Shown: piece after piece, positions 1 to 7,894 of the stretch
How positions within the stretch are numbered: the first letter of the stretch is position 1
How the letters are laid out: each line of letters opens with the position of its first letter
Source: CAZRCZ01 sp964598765
GTDB lineage: Bacteria > Sumerlaeota > Sumerlaeia > MVZB01 > JAJFLK01
Direction of reading: 5' to 3'
Assembly (NCBI GenBank): GCA_964598765.1
Contig: CAZRCZ010000002.1
Coordinates: forward strand, 62,001 to 126,000
Length of the DNA: 64,000 nucleotides
The notes under the pieces: generated by a model
Database searches by the model: none
What the model saw: only the letters and a program-made list of their open reading frames with translations
Told to the model about the DNA's origin: nothing
Translations under genes and position numbers: made by a program

Positions 1-1
1 G

Positions 2-886
2 CAGATCGGCTACGCGATGGCGCGCCGGGTCTTCGATCCCAACGCGGTCAACCGCGTGATTCTTTTTTCAGACGGCGTCGCCAACACCGGCCTGACGCAA
101 AGCGACGCGATCCTCGCCACGCTTGCCGCCAGCGCGAAGGACAACATCTATCTCACGGCCGTCGGCGTCGGGATGGGAAATTATCATGACGAACTGCTCC
201 AGCAACTCGCCGACAAGGGAAATGGCCACTACGTCTATATTGACACCGATCAGGAAGCGCAGAAGTTCATGACGAAGGACCTTCTCGGTGCGATCGAGGT
301 CATCGCGCAAGACGTGAAAATTCAGGTTGAGTTCAATCCGGCGATGGTGAAGCAATATCGGCTTCTCGGATTCGAGAAGCGCGACGTCGCCGACAAGGAT
401 TTCCGCAACGACGCGGTGGACGCGGGGGAGATCGGCGCGGGACATTCGGTCACCGCGCTCTATGAACTCGAAATGAACAAGGGAAACGAAGAAGACAACG
501 CCGCGACGGTTTTTGTCCGCTACAAGCAACCGGACAAGGAGATGGCGGTGAAAGAGATCAAGGGACCGATCCGTCTGCGCGAGGTGAGCAAGACGTTCGA
601 GACCGCCGACGATCACTTCAAGCTGGTCGCCATCGCCGCCGAATACGCCGAAATTCTGCGCAATAGCTACTGGGCGCGAGGGAAAATGATGAGCGAAGTC
701 GGACGGTTGTTCGACGCCTGCTTCCCCGGCAACCCGCCCAATCCCGAAGCCGGCGACCTGCGCAACTTGATCGAGATTGCCGACCGCCTGACGCAATCTC
801 GTAGCGTCGCGCCGATCCCTCCGCGCCCCCCGCAACGTCCCGCCGAAAACCCCGACGCCGCACCGAGGGTGAAGATGGAGGAGTGA
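2..886 (+). CDS. VWA-domain protein, YfbK-like (5' end outside window)
   Basis: This is the C-terminal 294 residues of a von Willebrand factor A protein; the reading frame is open to the left edge, so the start is missing. The segment VNRVILFSDGVANTG is the beta-strand and DG loop typical of VWA domains, and the following 170 residues match the layout of the YfbK/DUF3520 C-terminal region that follows such domains. The end is proline-rich (about residues 265-285). Family members are usually secreted or membrane-anchored with an N-terminal anchor, which cannot be seen here. The MIDAS DxSxS motif would lie upstream of the window. Ligand and role are unknown. The gene ends just before a purine-rich repeat remnant. 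Confidence 0.8.
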   Translation, partial: QIGYAMARRVFDPNAVNRVILFSDGVANTGLTQSDAILATLAASAKDNIYLTAVGVGMGNYHDELLQQLADKGNGHYVYIDTDQEAQKFMTKDLLGAIEVIAQDVKIQVEFNPAMVKQYRLLGFEKRDVADKDFRNDAVDAGEIGAGHSVTALYELEMNKGNEEDNAATVFVRYKQPDKEMAVKEIKGPIRLREVSKTFETADDHFKLVAIAAEYAEILRNSYWARGKMMSEVGRLFDACFPGNPPNPEAGDLRNLIEIADRLTQSRSVAPIPPRPPQRPAENPDAAPRVKMEE

Positions 887-889
887 AAA

Positions 890-925
890 CAGCCAGCGAA
901 GCACGCGAAAGACGCAAAAGAATCT
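890..925 (+). repeat. Remnant of the NTKTQRHKE-type dispersed repeat
   Basis: A purine-rich stretch reading like GCGAAAGACGCAAAAG directly after the VWA stop codon. It resembles one arm of the repeat family seen complete at 20.5, 55.9 and 58.4 kb. Confidence 0.45.
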
Positions 926-927
926 TC

Positions 928-956
928 TTGACATAATAGAATTTGAGAATTAGTCT
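928..956 (+). promoter_or_regulatory. Candidate promoter of the pseudopilin gene
   Basis: TTGACA at 928-933 is a perfect -35 hexamer. With a 17-bp spacer the -10 position holds TAGTCT (951-956), which keeps the T1, A2 and T6 positions. The predicted start of transcription falls about 963-969, at or just before the ATG at 969. With no visible ribosome binding site, this suggests a leaderless or near-leaderless transcript. This is inferred from sequence only. Confidence 0.45.
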
Positions 957-962
957 CAAATT
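940..962. promoter_or_regulatory. Fur-box-like palindrome overlapping the -10 region
   Basis: AATTTGAGA (940-948) and TCTCAAATT (954-962) are perfect 9-bp inverted repeats around ATTAG. The core TGAGAATTAGTCTCA differs by one base from the 7-1-7 Fur-type palindrome TGAGAATNATTCTCA. It sits over the predicted -10 element, where a bound repressor would block transcription. Regulation of a pilin by a Fur-family protein is an inference; another dimeric repressor could bind. Confidence 0.45.
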
Positions 963-968
963 CATATT

Positions 969-1733
969 ATGCGCCGAGAACCCGAAACCACAATTGGCTT
1001 CACCCTGATCGAGCTTCTGATCGTCGTTGCCATCATCGCCATTCTGGCGGCGATTGCCGTTCCCAATTTTCTCGAGGCGCAAGTCCGCGCCAAAGTTTCC
1101 CGCGTCAAGGCCGACATGCGCTCGCTGGCCACCGCCATCGAAGCCTATCGCGTGGACAACGCCGATTATCCCGAAGGGACCGACGAACTGGACGAAATGA
1201 GTCCGGAGTTGGTCGCGTTCCTCGGCCCCCTTGCCGAACGCTATTATAACTTCCGAACGCGCGGACCGGCCGGCATGACGGCTGGCGTCAACTTCTTCAC
1301 CCTCACAACCCCCATCGCCTACATGACGACCATTCCAACCGATCCCTTTGCCGACGCGGGAGCGGGGATTGTTCCGTTCTGCTACCGCGACGCAAAAATC
1401 ACCCGCGACGGCTGGATTTTGACTTCGGTCGGGCCGGACGCCGATCTTTTTGCTCCCGGCGGCATCGGAAATTCCAACTCCGCCAATCCCCTCAGCACGG
1501 CGGCGGACGACGAAACCCCGGCCCACGTCGGCGACATCAACGAACGCGCCGTCCTGCATTTCATCGAAGGGGACAATCCGCCGTCCCTCACCTTCACCAA
1601 CGAGCAACGCGCGCAATTCGAAGCCTATCTCACGGAGCTCACCTACGATCCGACCAACGGATCGGTTTCCAACGGCGATCTTTGGCGCAAATCGGGAACC
1701 GCGAAATCGGACAACGGACTTCATCAGGATTGA
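969..1733 (+). CDS. Type II secretion/type IV pilin-like pseudopilin
   Basis: A 254-residue protein with a prepilin signal: short charged leader MRREPETTIG, cleavage expected after the Gly, then mature Phe1 and Glu5 in FTLIELL followed by the hydrophobic helix ending near residue 35. The segment after the helix (FLEAQVRAKVSRVKADMRSL) is the conserved alpha1-C helix of GspG-like pseudopilins. The remaining 190 residues form a larger C-terminal domain than major pilins carry. It would be processed by a PilD-type peptidase, which is not in this window. It stands alone behind a candidate promoter and palindrome, not in a secretion operon, as is common for multi-copy pseudopilins in several environmental phyla. 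Confidence 0.9.
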   Translation: MRREPETTIGFTLIELLIVVAIIAILAAIAVPNFLEAQVRAKVSRVKADMRSLATAIEAYRVDNADYPEGTDELDEMSPELVAFLGPLAERYYNFRTRGPAGMTAGVNFFTLTTPIAYMTTIPTDPFADAGAGIVPFCYRDAKITRDGWILTSVGPDADLFAPGGIGNSNSANPLSTAADDETPAHVGDINERAVLHFIEGDNPPSLTFTNEQRAQFEAYLTELTYDPTNGSVSNGDLWRKSGTAKSDNGLHQD

Positions 1734-1779
1734 AACCGACCGCGCAGATCCGCCCAAGTGGAGTCCCCTTGAATCGCGC

Positions 1780-1815
1780 GTTCTCGTGCTCTTGCTGGTA
1801 ATCGTGCTCGACGAT
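1780..1815 (+). repeat. GCTCGTGCTCGT-type dispersed repeat
   Basis: The stretch TTCTCGTGCTCTTGCTGG followed by ATCGTGCTCG resembles the repeat at 30624-30710, which has both arms. Here only one arm is visible, in the gap before the RpiB-transaldolase gene. Confidence 0.45.
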
Positions 1816-1883
1816 TCTCTTTCCGCCCCGCAAACCACTTGACGACCATCGGCGTTGGTCCTAACTTGAAATTGGGAGACAAA

Positions 1884-3464
1884 ATGATGCCCAAGGCCAC
1901 CATCGCCATCGGCGCCGATCACGGCGGATACGACGACAAAACCAAGCTCTGCCGACACCTCAAGGAACGCGGTTACCGCGTCATTGACATGGGAACGGTC
2001 AACGGCGACGCAACCGACTATCCGATCTACGGTTTTCGCGTGGCCGAGGCGGTCGAACGGGGTCAGGCGCAATTCGGCGTTTTGCTTTGCCGCTCGGGCA
2101 ACGGCATGGCGATGGCGGCGAACAAAGTGCGCGGCGTCCGCGCGGCGATTGCGACCAACGTCAAGCTGGCGCAACTCGCCCGCCAGCACAACGACGCCAA
2201 CGTGCTCATCATGGGAAGCGATTTCATGGAGCATCCGACCGAGGAGGTCCTTGACGCCTTTCTCGAAGCCGCGCCGGAGGATGGACGCCATGCGCGGCGG
2301 GTTGATCTCATCAAGCAATATGACAAAACGCTTTCCTCGAATCTGCCGACGCATCAACTTGCCGCGTTCGGCCAAAGCCCTTGGATGGACGACATCAGCG
2401 ACACGCTCATTGCGTCGGGAGAATTGAAACGGTGGGTCGAGGAAAAAGGAATTCGCGGGCTGACCTCCAATCCCTCGATCTTCGACAAGGCGATCAGCGG
2501 CGGGCAGGGGCGTTATTCGGCGGAACTCGCCAAGATGAGCAAAGCGGGAGTTTCGACCGAGGACGCCTACGAAAAATTGACGACCGAAGACATCGCCTCC
2601 GCCGCCGATATTTTGCGGCCTCTTTACGACGCCACCGGCGGCGACGATGGGTTCGTCAGTTTGGAGGTTCTTCCGGCCTATGCTTACGACGAGGAAAAGA
2701 CGGTTTCGGAGGCGGCGCGGCTTTTCAAATTGCTCAATCGTCCCAACATCATGATTAAGGTTCCGGGAACCGTTGAGGGAATCCGGTCGTTTCGCCGTCT
2801 GACCGCCGAGGGGATCAACATCAACGTCACGCTGATTTTTTCGCGGAAATTTTACAACGACATCGCGCGAGCCTACGTCGCCGGATTGAAGGATCGCAGG
2901 GCGGCGGGCAAAGAGGTGGCGCGCATCCGATCCGTGGCCAGCGTGTTTGTCAGCCGGATTGACACCTCCGTTGACAAGACTCTGGCGGAAATGAAAACGA
3001 AGGATACCGATCCGGCCAGAATTGCTTCAATTGATTCGCTCCTTCATCAAATTGCCATCGCCAACACACGGCTGATCTATGACGATTTCAAAACAATTTT
3101 TTACGGCGAGGAATTTGCCGCGCTTGCCGAGGCTGGAGCCGCGCCGCAACGCCCCCTTTGGGGAAGCACCAGCGCGAAAGACCCCGCCATGCGCGACGTG
3201 GTTTACGTCGAGGAACTGGTCGGCCCGCTGACGGTCAACACGATTCCCCTTTCCACGCTCAATGCGATTTTGGATCACGGAAAAATCCGCGCCGACAGTT
3301 TGAGCGAGGACGTGACCGGGGCGAAGAAGAAACTTGAAAATCTTTCATCCCTCGGTATAAACCTCGAAGGCGTTTGCATGGATTTGCAAAAAGCCGGGGT
3401 CAAAGCCTTCGCCGATTCGTTCGATCATTTGTTCGGGACGATCAAGACGGCATTGAGAGGTTGA
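1884..3464 (+). CDS. Ribose-5-phosphate isomerase B / transaldolase fusion
   Basis: A 526-residue bifunctional pentose phosphate enzyme. Residues 1-150 are RpiB: phosphate/substrate motif ADHGG at 11-15, catalytic Cys69 in LLCRSGNGMAMAANK and the ring-opening His102 in ARQHNDANVL. Residues 165-526 are a full transaldolase: TSNPSIF at 194-200 and the Schiff-base Lys292 in NIMIKVPGTVEG. The transaldolase type resembles the one fused to glucose-6-phosphate isomerase in some bacteria. The fusion would interconvert ribulose-5-P and ribose-5-P and exchange C3 units in the same polypeptide. The ATG at 1884 follows GGGAGA at suitable spacing; an upstream in-frame start at 1839 would add residues unlike RpiB. 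Both active sites look intact. Confidence 0.9.
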   Translation: MMPKATIAIGADHGGYDDKTKLCRHLKERGYRVIDMGTVNGDATDYPIYGFRVAEAVERGQAQFGVLLCRSGNGMAMAANKVRGVRAAIATNVKLAQLARQHNDANVLIMGSDFMEHPTEEVLDAFLEAAPEDGRHARRVDLIKQYDKTLSSNLPTHQLAAFGQSPWMDDISDTLIASGELKRWVEEKGIRGLTSNPSIFDKAISGGQGRYSAELAKMSKAGVSTEDAYEKLTTEDIASAADILRPLYDATGGDDGFVSLEVLPAYAYDEEKTVSEAARLFKLLNRPNIMIKVPGTVEGIRSFRRLTAEGININVTLIFSRKFYNDIARAYVAGLKDRRAAGKEVARIRSVASVFVSRIDTSVDKTLAEMKTKDTDPARIASIDSLLHQIAIANTRLIYDDFKTIFYGEEFAALAEAGAAPQRPLWGSTSAKDPAMRDVVYVEELVGPLTVNTIPLSTLNAILDHGKIRADSLSEDVTGAKKKLENLSSLGINLEGVCMDLQKAGVKAFADSFDHLFGTIKTALRG

Positions 3465-3465
3465 T

Positions 3466-3508
3466 GATTAAACACAAAGACACAAAGAAGGCACGAAGCG
3501 GCACGGAG
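3466..3508 (+). repeat. NTKTQRHKE-type dispersed repeat, single arm
   Basis: Purine-rich run reading ACACAAAGACACAAAGAAGG directly after the fusion gene stop codon. It matches the plus arm of the hairpin element at 20.5 kb. No opposite arm is clear in the 120-bp gap. Confidence 0.65.
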
Positions 3509-3585
3509 GCCGAGGCGACTGATATGTAATTGACCTTGTCCGCGTTGGTTGTCAATTCTCCTGTGTTCTGATAATCTCCCGCGCC

Positions 3586-4578
3586 ATGAAATCGGCGACG
3601 GGGAAGGCATACGCGCGGGCGGGGATATTGGGCAATCCCTCCGACGTTTACGAGGGAAAAGCCATGGCGGTCATTGTCCGGAATTTTTCCGCCGAGGTCA
3701 CCATCGAGGAATCGGATCATTTTGAGATTTTACGCGGTCCCGCCGACGCGATTTCCTTCCCGAATTTTGCCGGAATGGTTGACCTGATCGGTCAGCAGGG
3801 ATGCTACGGCGGGGTCCGGCTCATCAAGGCCGCGATCAAGCGATTCGCGCAAAACGCCGGACAGCTCCCCTCCGAAAAAATGCGATTCACCATGAGTTAC
3901 CGGAGCGACGTTCCGCGACAGGTCGGGCTGGCGGGATCGAGCGCGCTGGTGATGGCGGCGATTCGCGCGTTGATGGCGTGGTTCGAGGTGAAAATCGAGC
4001 CGTTTGATTTGGCGGAAATGACGTTGGCCGCCGAAGTTGAGGATTTGGGAATCGCCGCCGGACCGATGGACCGCGCGATTCAAGCGTATGAGGGGGTTCT
4101 CCACATGGATTTCAAATCGCCGCGTCGCGCCGAAGCTTACACGCGGCTCGATCCGAAAATTCTGCCGCCGCTTTACATCGCTTACGATCCGCGGACGGGG
4201 GAGATTTCCGGAAAAGTTCACAGCGACGTGCGATTGCGCTGGCTGAAAGGGGATCCGGAGGTCCGCGAGGCGATGTCGCTGTTCCCGAAGCTTGTGGATG
4301 ATGGTATGATTTGTCTCACGAGCGGCAATCTTGAGGGATTCCGAAAATTGATGGATCAAAATTTTAACACGCGGGCGAAAATCTGGAACCTCAGTCCGCG
4401 CGATCACGAGATGGTAAGGATCGGCCGGGACTTGGGGGCCGCCGTGAAGTTTTCGGGATCGGGGGGAGCGGTCGTCGGCGCGATGCCGGACGAATCGCTT
4501 TTTCCGGCCATCGAGCGGGCTTACACGCAGGCGAGATACAGGGTGATTCGTCCGCAAATCGAACCGACGGGAGCATGA
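3586..4578 (+). CDS. GHMP-family sugar kinase, glucuronokinase-like
   Basis: A 330-residue GHMP kinase. The N-terminal substrate loop ILGNPSDVYEGK, the ATP-binding motif PRQVGLAGSSALVMAA (about residues 105-120) and the C-terminal glycine motif FSGSGGAVVGA are all present. The N-terminal GNPSD motif resembles plant glucuronokinase and arabinokinase-type enzymes rather than GalK (RxxGEHTDY) or mevalonate kinase. A kinase making a sugar-1-phosphate is therefore likely, and the next gene, 7 bp downstream, is a sugar-1-phosphate nucleotidyltransferase. The pair could form a two-step salvage route from free sugar to NDP-sugar. The exact sugar is not known; glucuronate is the leading guess. The ribosome binding site is weak. 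Confidence 0.8.
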   Translation: MKSATGKAYARAGILGNPSDVYEGKAMAVIVRNFSAEVTIEESDHFEILRGPADAISFPNFAGMVDLIGQQGCYGGVRLIKAAIKRFAQNAGQLPSEKMRFTMSYRSDVPRQVGLAGSSALVMAAIRALMAWFEVKIEPFDLAEMTLAAEVEDLGIAAGPMDRAIQAYEGVLHMDFKSPRRAEAYTRLDPKILPPLYIAYDPRTGEISGKVHSDVRLRWLKGDPEVREAMSLFPKLVDDGMICLTSGNLEGFRKLMDQNFNTRAKIWNLSPRDHEMVRIGRDLGAAVKFSGSGGAVVGAMPDESLFPAIERAYTQARYRVIRPQIEPTGA

Positions 4579-4585
4579 ACGCAGA

Positions 4586-5323
4586 ATGAAAGCCATTATT
4601 CTGGCCGCGGGTTTCGCCACGCGGCTTTATCCCTTGACGAAGAATCAGGCCAAGCCGCTTCTGGAGGTCGGTGGGAAACCGATGCTGACGCGGCTGGTTG
4701 AGAAAATCGGAATCCTCAAGGAAATTGACGAAATTCTCGTCGTCGGCAATGAAAAATTCCGCGAGCAGTTCGCGGCGTGGGGGAAAAGCGTCGCTTCGCG
4801 CGTTCCGATCCGCGTCCTGAACGACGGCTCGACCGACGACGACAATAAACTAGGAGCCATCGGCGATCTGGCTTACGCGATGAATCAGATTCCGGGGGAA
4901 TGCGACCTGCTGGTCGTCGGCGGAGACAACCTGTTTGAATTCGATTTGGTTCCCTATGCCGCCGAATTCATGAGGCACCGTTGTCCTTTGCTCCTTCTGC
5001 GCGAGACTGAGCGGAGCGAAGGGCAATCGCGTTACAACGAGGTGACGACGGACGGACAAGGGCGCGTGACGCGATTCCGCGAAAAGCCGGCCGATCCCCA
5101 GACCAACCTCATGGCGATCTGTCTTTATTTCTTCACGCCGGAGATCAAGGTGAAGGTCGCGTTGTATCTGGCGCAGGGGAACAACCCCGACGCGCCCGGG
5201 TATTTCATCGAATGGCTCGTCAACGAAAGCAAGGTTCGGGGAGTGAAATTCAGCGGCGGCTGGTTCGACATCGGCAATCTTCAGACCTTGGAGGAAGCGC
5301 GCGCGCGGTTCGCCCAAGCTTGA
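4586..5323 (+). CDS. Sugar-phosphate nucleotidyltransferase
   Basis: A 245-residue NTP_transferase family protein (RmlA/GalU-like fold). The start IILAAGFATRLYPLTKNQAK is the nucleotide-binding signature, with the Lys of the KPLL segment completing the phosphate site. The GGDNLFEFD segment (about residues 110-120) supplies the metal-binding Asp. At 245 residues it is shorter than GalU or RmlA and close to stand-alone MurNAc-1-P or NDP-hexose transferases. It begins 7 bp after the GHMP kinase stop, so the two are almost certainly cotranscribed and act in sequence. Sugar and nucleotide specificity cannot be read from sequence. Confidence 0.85.
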   Translation: MKAIILAAGFATRLYPLTKNQAKPLLEVGGKPMLTRLVEKIGILKEIDEILVVGNEKFREQFAAWGKSVASRVPIRVLNDGSTDDDNKLGAIGDLAYAMNQIPGECDLLVVGGDNLFEFDLVPYAAEFMRHRCPLLLLRETERSEGQSRYNEVTTDGQGRVTRFREKPADPQTNLMAICLYFFTPEIKVKVALYLAQGNNPDAPGYFIEWLVNESKVRGVKFSGGWFDIGNLQTLEEARARFAQA

Positions 5324-5513
5324 TCCTCAGCATCGGAGGATAATCGAGAATCGGAGAAAAACCAAGAGGTCCAAACGATGGCAGGAAGCATCGGTATTCG
5401 CATCCATTGAATTTCTTCTCCGCGATTCGGGATTCTTGGCGTCTTGGCGGTTGGTTCCTGCGCCTTTGCCTTTAACGCGGATTTTTGCGAGAATGTATCC
5501 GAAGGAATGCGAC

Positions 5514-6260
5514 ATGAAATTGCCTCGCATCGGCATCAACACCTCGTTCGAATCGGACGCCAAGGGGGGCAAATCGAGCACGCGCGCGGCGTATTGGCAA
5601 GCGATCCTTCACGCGGGGGGAATTCCCATTCTCATTCCCCAGCTTGGCGATCCGCAAATTATCGGCGAGGCGGTCTCGGAACTTCAGGGATTCGTCTTCA
5701 TCGGCGGCGACGACATTCCGGCGGAACGCTACGGCGGCAAAACTCTTCCCACCTGCACGACAATGGATTCCGCGCGCGAGAAAAGCGACTTCGCGCTTCT
5801 CGACGCGATCATCGAAAACCGCAAGCCCGCGCTGGCGATCTGCCTCGGATTTCAGGAATTGAACGTCCGTCAGGGAGGCGCGCTTTATCAGGATATTCTC
5901 TTCGACGGCCCGCCTACCGACGTGCGCCATTATTCCCAAGACGGCAAGGATGCATTGCATCCCGCGAAGGTCGAGGAAGGGAGCCGCCTCGCCGAAATTT
6001 TGGAAGCCGACGGATCCATCGAAGTCAACAGCGCGCACCATCAGGCGGTCCGACAGGTGGGGCGCGATCTTCGCGTGGCCGCCCGCGCGCCCGATGGCTT
6101 GATCGAAGCGGTCGAACTCGAAAATTATCCTTTTTTTTTCGGCGTGCAGTGGCATCCCGAACGCCTGCCCAAATCGCCGATCCATCGGCGTCTATTTTCT
6201 TCCTTGGTCAAAGCCGCAAATCGAACCAACGCCGAACACGGCCAGAAATTGGGATATTGA
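5514..6260 (+). CDS. Class I glutamine amidotransferase, gamma-Glu-GABA hydrolase family (peptidase C26)
   Basis: A 248-residue protein of the PuuD-like branch. The nucleophile is Cys110 in AICLGFQELNV, and the catalytic His-Glu pair is in VQWHPE (His214, Glu216). The first line PRIGINTSFE and the GGDDIPAERYG loop are also typical. Family members hydrolyse gamma-glutamyl amides such as gamma-glutamyl-GABA; substrate here is unknown. I chose the ATG at 5514, preceded by GAAGGA, over an in-frame ATG at 5493. The gene stands alone after a 190-bp gap with repeat-like text (CTTGGCGTCTTGGCGG near 5437). Confidence 0.85.
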   Translation: MKLPRIGINTSFESDAKGGKSSTRAAYWQAILHAGGIPILIPQLGDPQIIGEAVSELQGFVFIGGDDIPAERYGGKTLPTCTTMDSAREKSDFALLDAIIENRKPALAICLGFQELNVRQGGALYQDILFDGPPTDVRHYSQDGKDALHPAKVEEGSRLAEILEADGSIEVNSAHHQAVRQVGRDLRVAARAPDGLIEAVELENYPFFFGVQWHPERLPKSPIHRRLFSSLVKAANRTNAEHGQKLGY

Positions 6261-6316
6261 CGAGGAATTTGCGGCTCCGGTGAAAACCGTGGCGGCATCC
6301 ATCCTTAATCTTATTT

Positions 6317-7882
6317 CTACGGAGCCGCGCGGAAAGAAGCGTATTGGGGATATTGGGTCAAGAATTGATCAATGTCCCCGGCGAACGACGGACCACCGTC
6401 GCGGGCGACCGTTTTCAGAAGGGTTCCGCCGACCGGAAAATACTTGATGTCCAAGGCGAATTCCCTCTCGCGCTCCTGGGCCAGCCGTTGTTGATGGATG
6501 GCCGTTTGCTCGGCGTCAATGACGCCGAAAATCGCGGCGCGGAGCCGGTCCAAGAGTTGCGCCAGCCCCGGCGGTTGGATGTCGGCCAAGCGCCGGAGAA
6601 TCCGCTCAAGTTGCTCCGGAGTCAGGTTGGCAATCACACGGCGGGCGGCGACGGCCAACCCGCCGTTGGGCTGGTCCGAAGCGTCAATCATCGCCAAAGC
6701 GAGCGTCTTCACGTCCCCTTTCCCTTTGTCCAAATCATTGCGGATCCGAATCGCCTCGCTCGGAAGCTGATTGAAACGCGCCTTGAAGTCGGCGTCGCGC
6801 GTGTTGTTGATCGTGAGGATGATTTCGGAGAAAAGATCGGGATTTTCAAACTCTGTTTCGACCGCCGACAACGTGTCCTCCAAGCCCGAGGCCAGCGGAT
6901 CGGCTCGCAGGGTCTCGCACGCTTTATGGAAAAGATCGGGACGGCGAATCTGCTCCCCGTTCAGTCCCGTGCAGGGTCTGATCGGCTCCATCGTCAAATC
7001 CGGATTGGCGTTCGCCCGATTCCTCACCATCCCCGCGACCTCGGCGTCGAGCGCGGGAATGCGCTGGATCAAATGCTCCAAATCGTCCACTGTCAATTCC
7101 TGACCGGATAAGCTACCGGCGGCTTCCAAAGCACATGCCGGACCGGTTGGCGCTTCGATTTCCATGAGGTAGAGCGTCTTGACGTCCGCGCATTTGCAGT
7201 GCCGGAGGAAACCCAATAGTTCCGCCCGTTTGCGGTCGCTCACGCCGTTTGTCGGATCGCTCGCGATCACCAATGCCTGCATGATCGCCTGTTTGCATTC
7301 CTCTTTTTGCGAGGGATCGGGACTGAACGGCATTTGTCTGGTGGCTTGGACCGCCTTGAGGTAGGCCGGAGAGCCGTAGGGTTTCAAGAGGTCCTGCGCC
7401 AGTTGTTCGATCATCGGTTGGGACGCCGCGACGAGCGCCGCCGCGTCTTGGGGCGAGGTATCCATCAAAGGACGAAGCAGTTCGCCGATTTTTTCCATGC
7501 GATCCAACGTCAGGGCGGTGGTTCCGGAATCCCCTCGCCGAAAAGCTGTTTCCACCGCGCTACTGGCGATGCGCCGCTGGAGCGGATCGAGCGTCGCCAC
7601 CTTTCGCTTGAGCTGATCCATCGCCCGACCGAACCGCGGATCGGAATCGGGAAGGAGGAGATCGCCGGCAAGCTGGTCAATCTCCGTCTGGACGGGATCG
7701 GTGGGCGGCGCGGCGGAGGAAGAAGCCGAAGTTGACAATTGCGCGCGGACGCGCAGGGCAAAAAATCCGAGCAGAAGAACGCCCAAGACCGCGCCGAGCC
7801 GAATTCCCAGCCAGATTCCACCGCGCCCTTCTCTCTTCTTCTTTGTGTCTTCGTGCCTTGGTGGTAAGATTCTTAGTTTCAT
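6317..7882 (-). CDS. Membrane-anchored protein of unknown function
   Basis: A 521-residue protein I do not recognise. It has a short basic N-terminus, one hydrophobic segment (about residues 27-45, LGAVLGVLLLGFFALRV) and then a long, mostly helical, soluble region expected outside the cytoplasm. No catalytic motif is visible. Residues 4-17 (RILPPRHEDTKKKR) are encoded by a copy of the NTKTQRHKE dispersed repeat, so the native start may have been altered or may lie slightly downstream. It is the last gene of a three-gene minus-strand unit with the HEAT lipoprotein (12 bp upstream) and the frameshifted lipoprotein, which suggests a shared envelope role. Confidence 0.7.
   Translation of the reverse strand: MKLRILPPRHEDTKKKREGRGGIWLGIRLGAVLGVLLLGFFALRVRAQLSTSASSSAAPPTDPVQTEIDQLAGDLLLPDSDPRFGRAMDQLKRKVATLDPLQRRIASSAVETAFRRGDSGTTALTLDRMEKIGELLRPLMDTSPQDAAALVAASQPMIEQLAQDLLKPYGSPAYLKAVQATRQMPFSPDPSQKEECKQAIMQALVIASDPTNGVSDRKRAELLGFLRHCKCADVKTLYLMEIEAPTGPACALEAAGSLSGQELTVDDLEHLIQRIPALDAEVAGMVRNRANANPDLTMEPIRPCTGLNGEQIRRPDLFHKACETLRADPLASGLEDTLSAVETEFENPDLFSEIILTINNTRDADFKARFNQLPSEAIRIRNDLDKGKGDVKTLALAMIDASDQPNGGLAVAARRVIANLTPEQLERILRRLADIQPPGLAQLLDRLRAAIFGVIDAEQTAIHQQRLAQEREREFALDIKYFPVGGTLLKTVARDGGPSFAGDIDQFLTQYPQYASFRAAP
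7838..7868 (-). repeat. NTKTQRHKE-type repeat overlapping a gene start
   Basis: The plus strand reads CTTCTTTGTGTCTTCGTGCC and then TTGGTGGTAAG, the pyrimidine arm of the dispersed repeat. It encodes the N-terminus of the minus-strand membrane-anchored protein. Confidence 0.6.
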
Positions 7883-7894
7883 TTGGAAACCTCC

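Noticed and set aside
618..2375. 585-codon open frame on the minus strand
   Set aside because: It lies opposite the VWA, pseudopilin and RpiB-transaldolase genes, has no family similarity and is Arg/Gly/Val-rich, as expected for an antisense shadow in GC-rich DNA.
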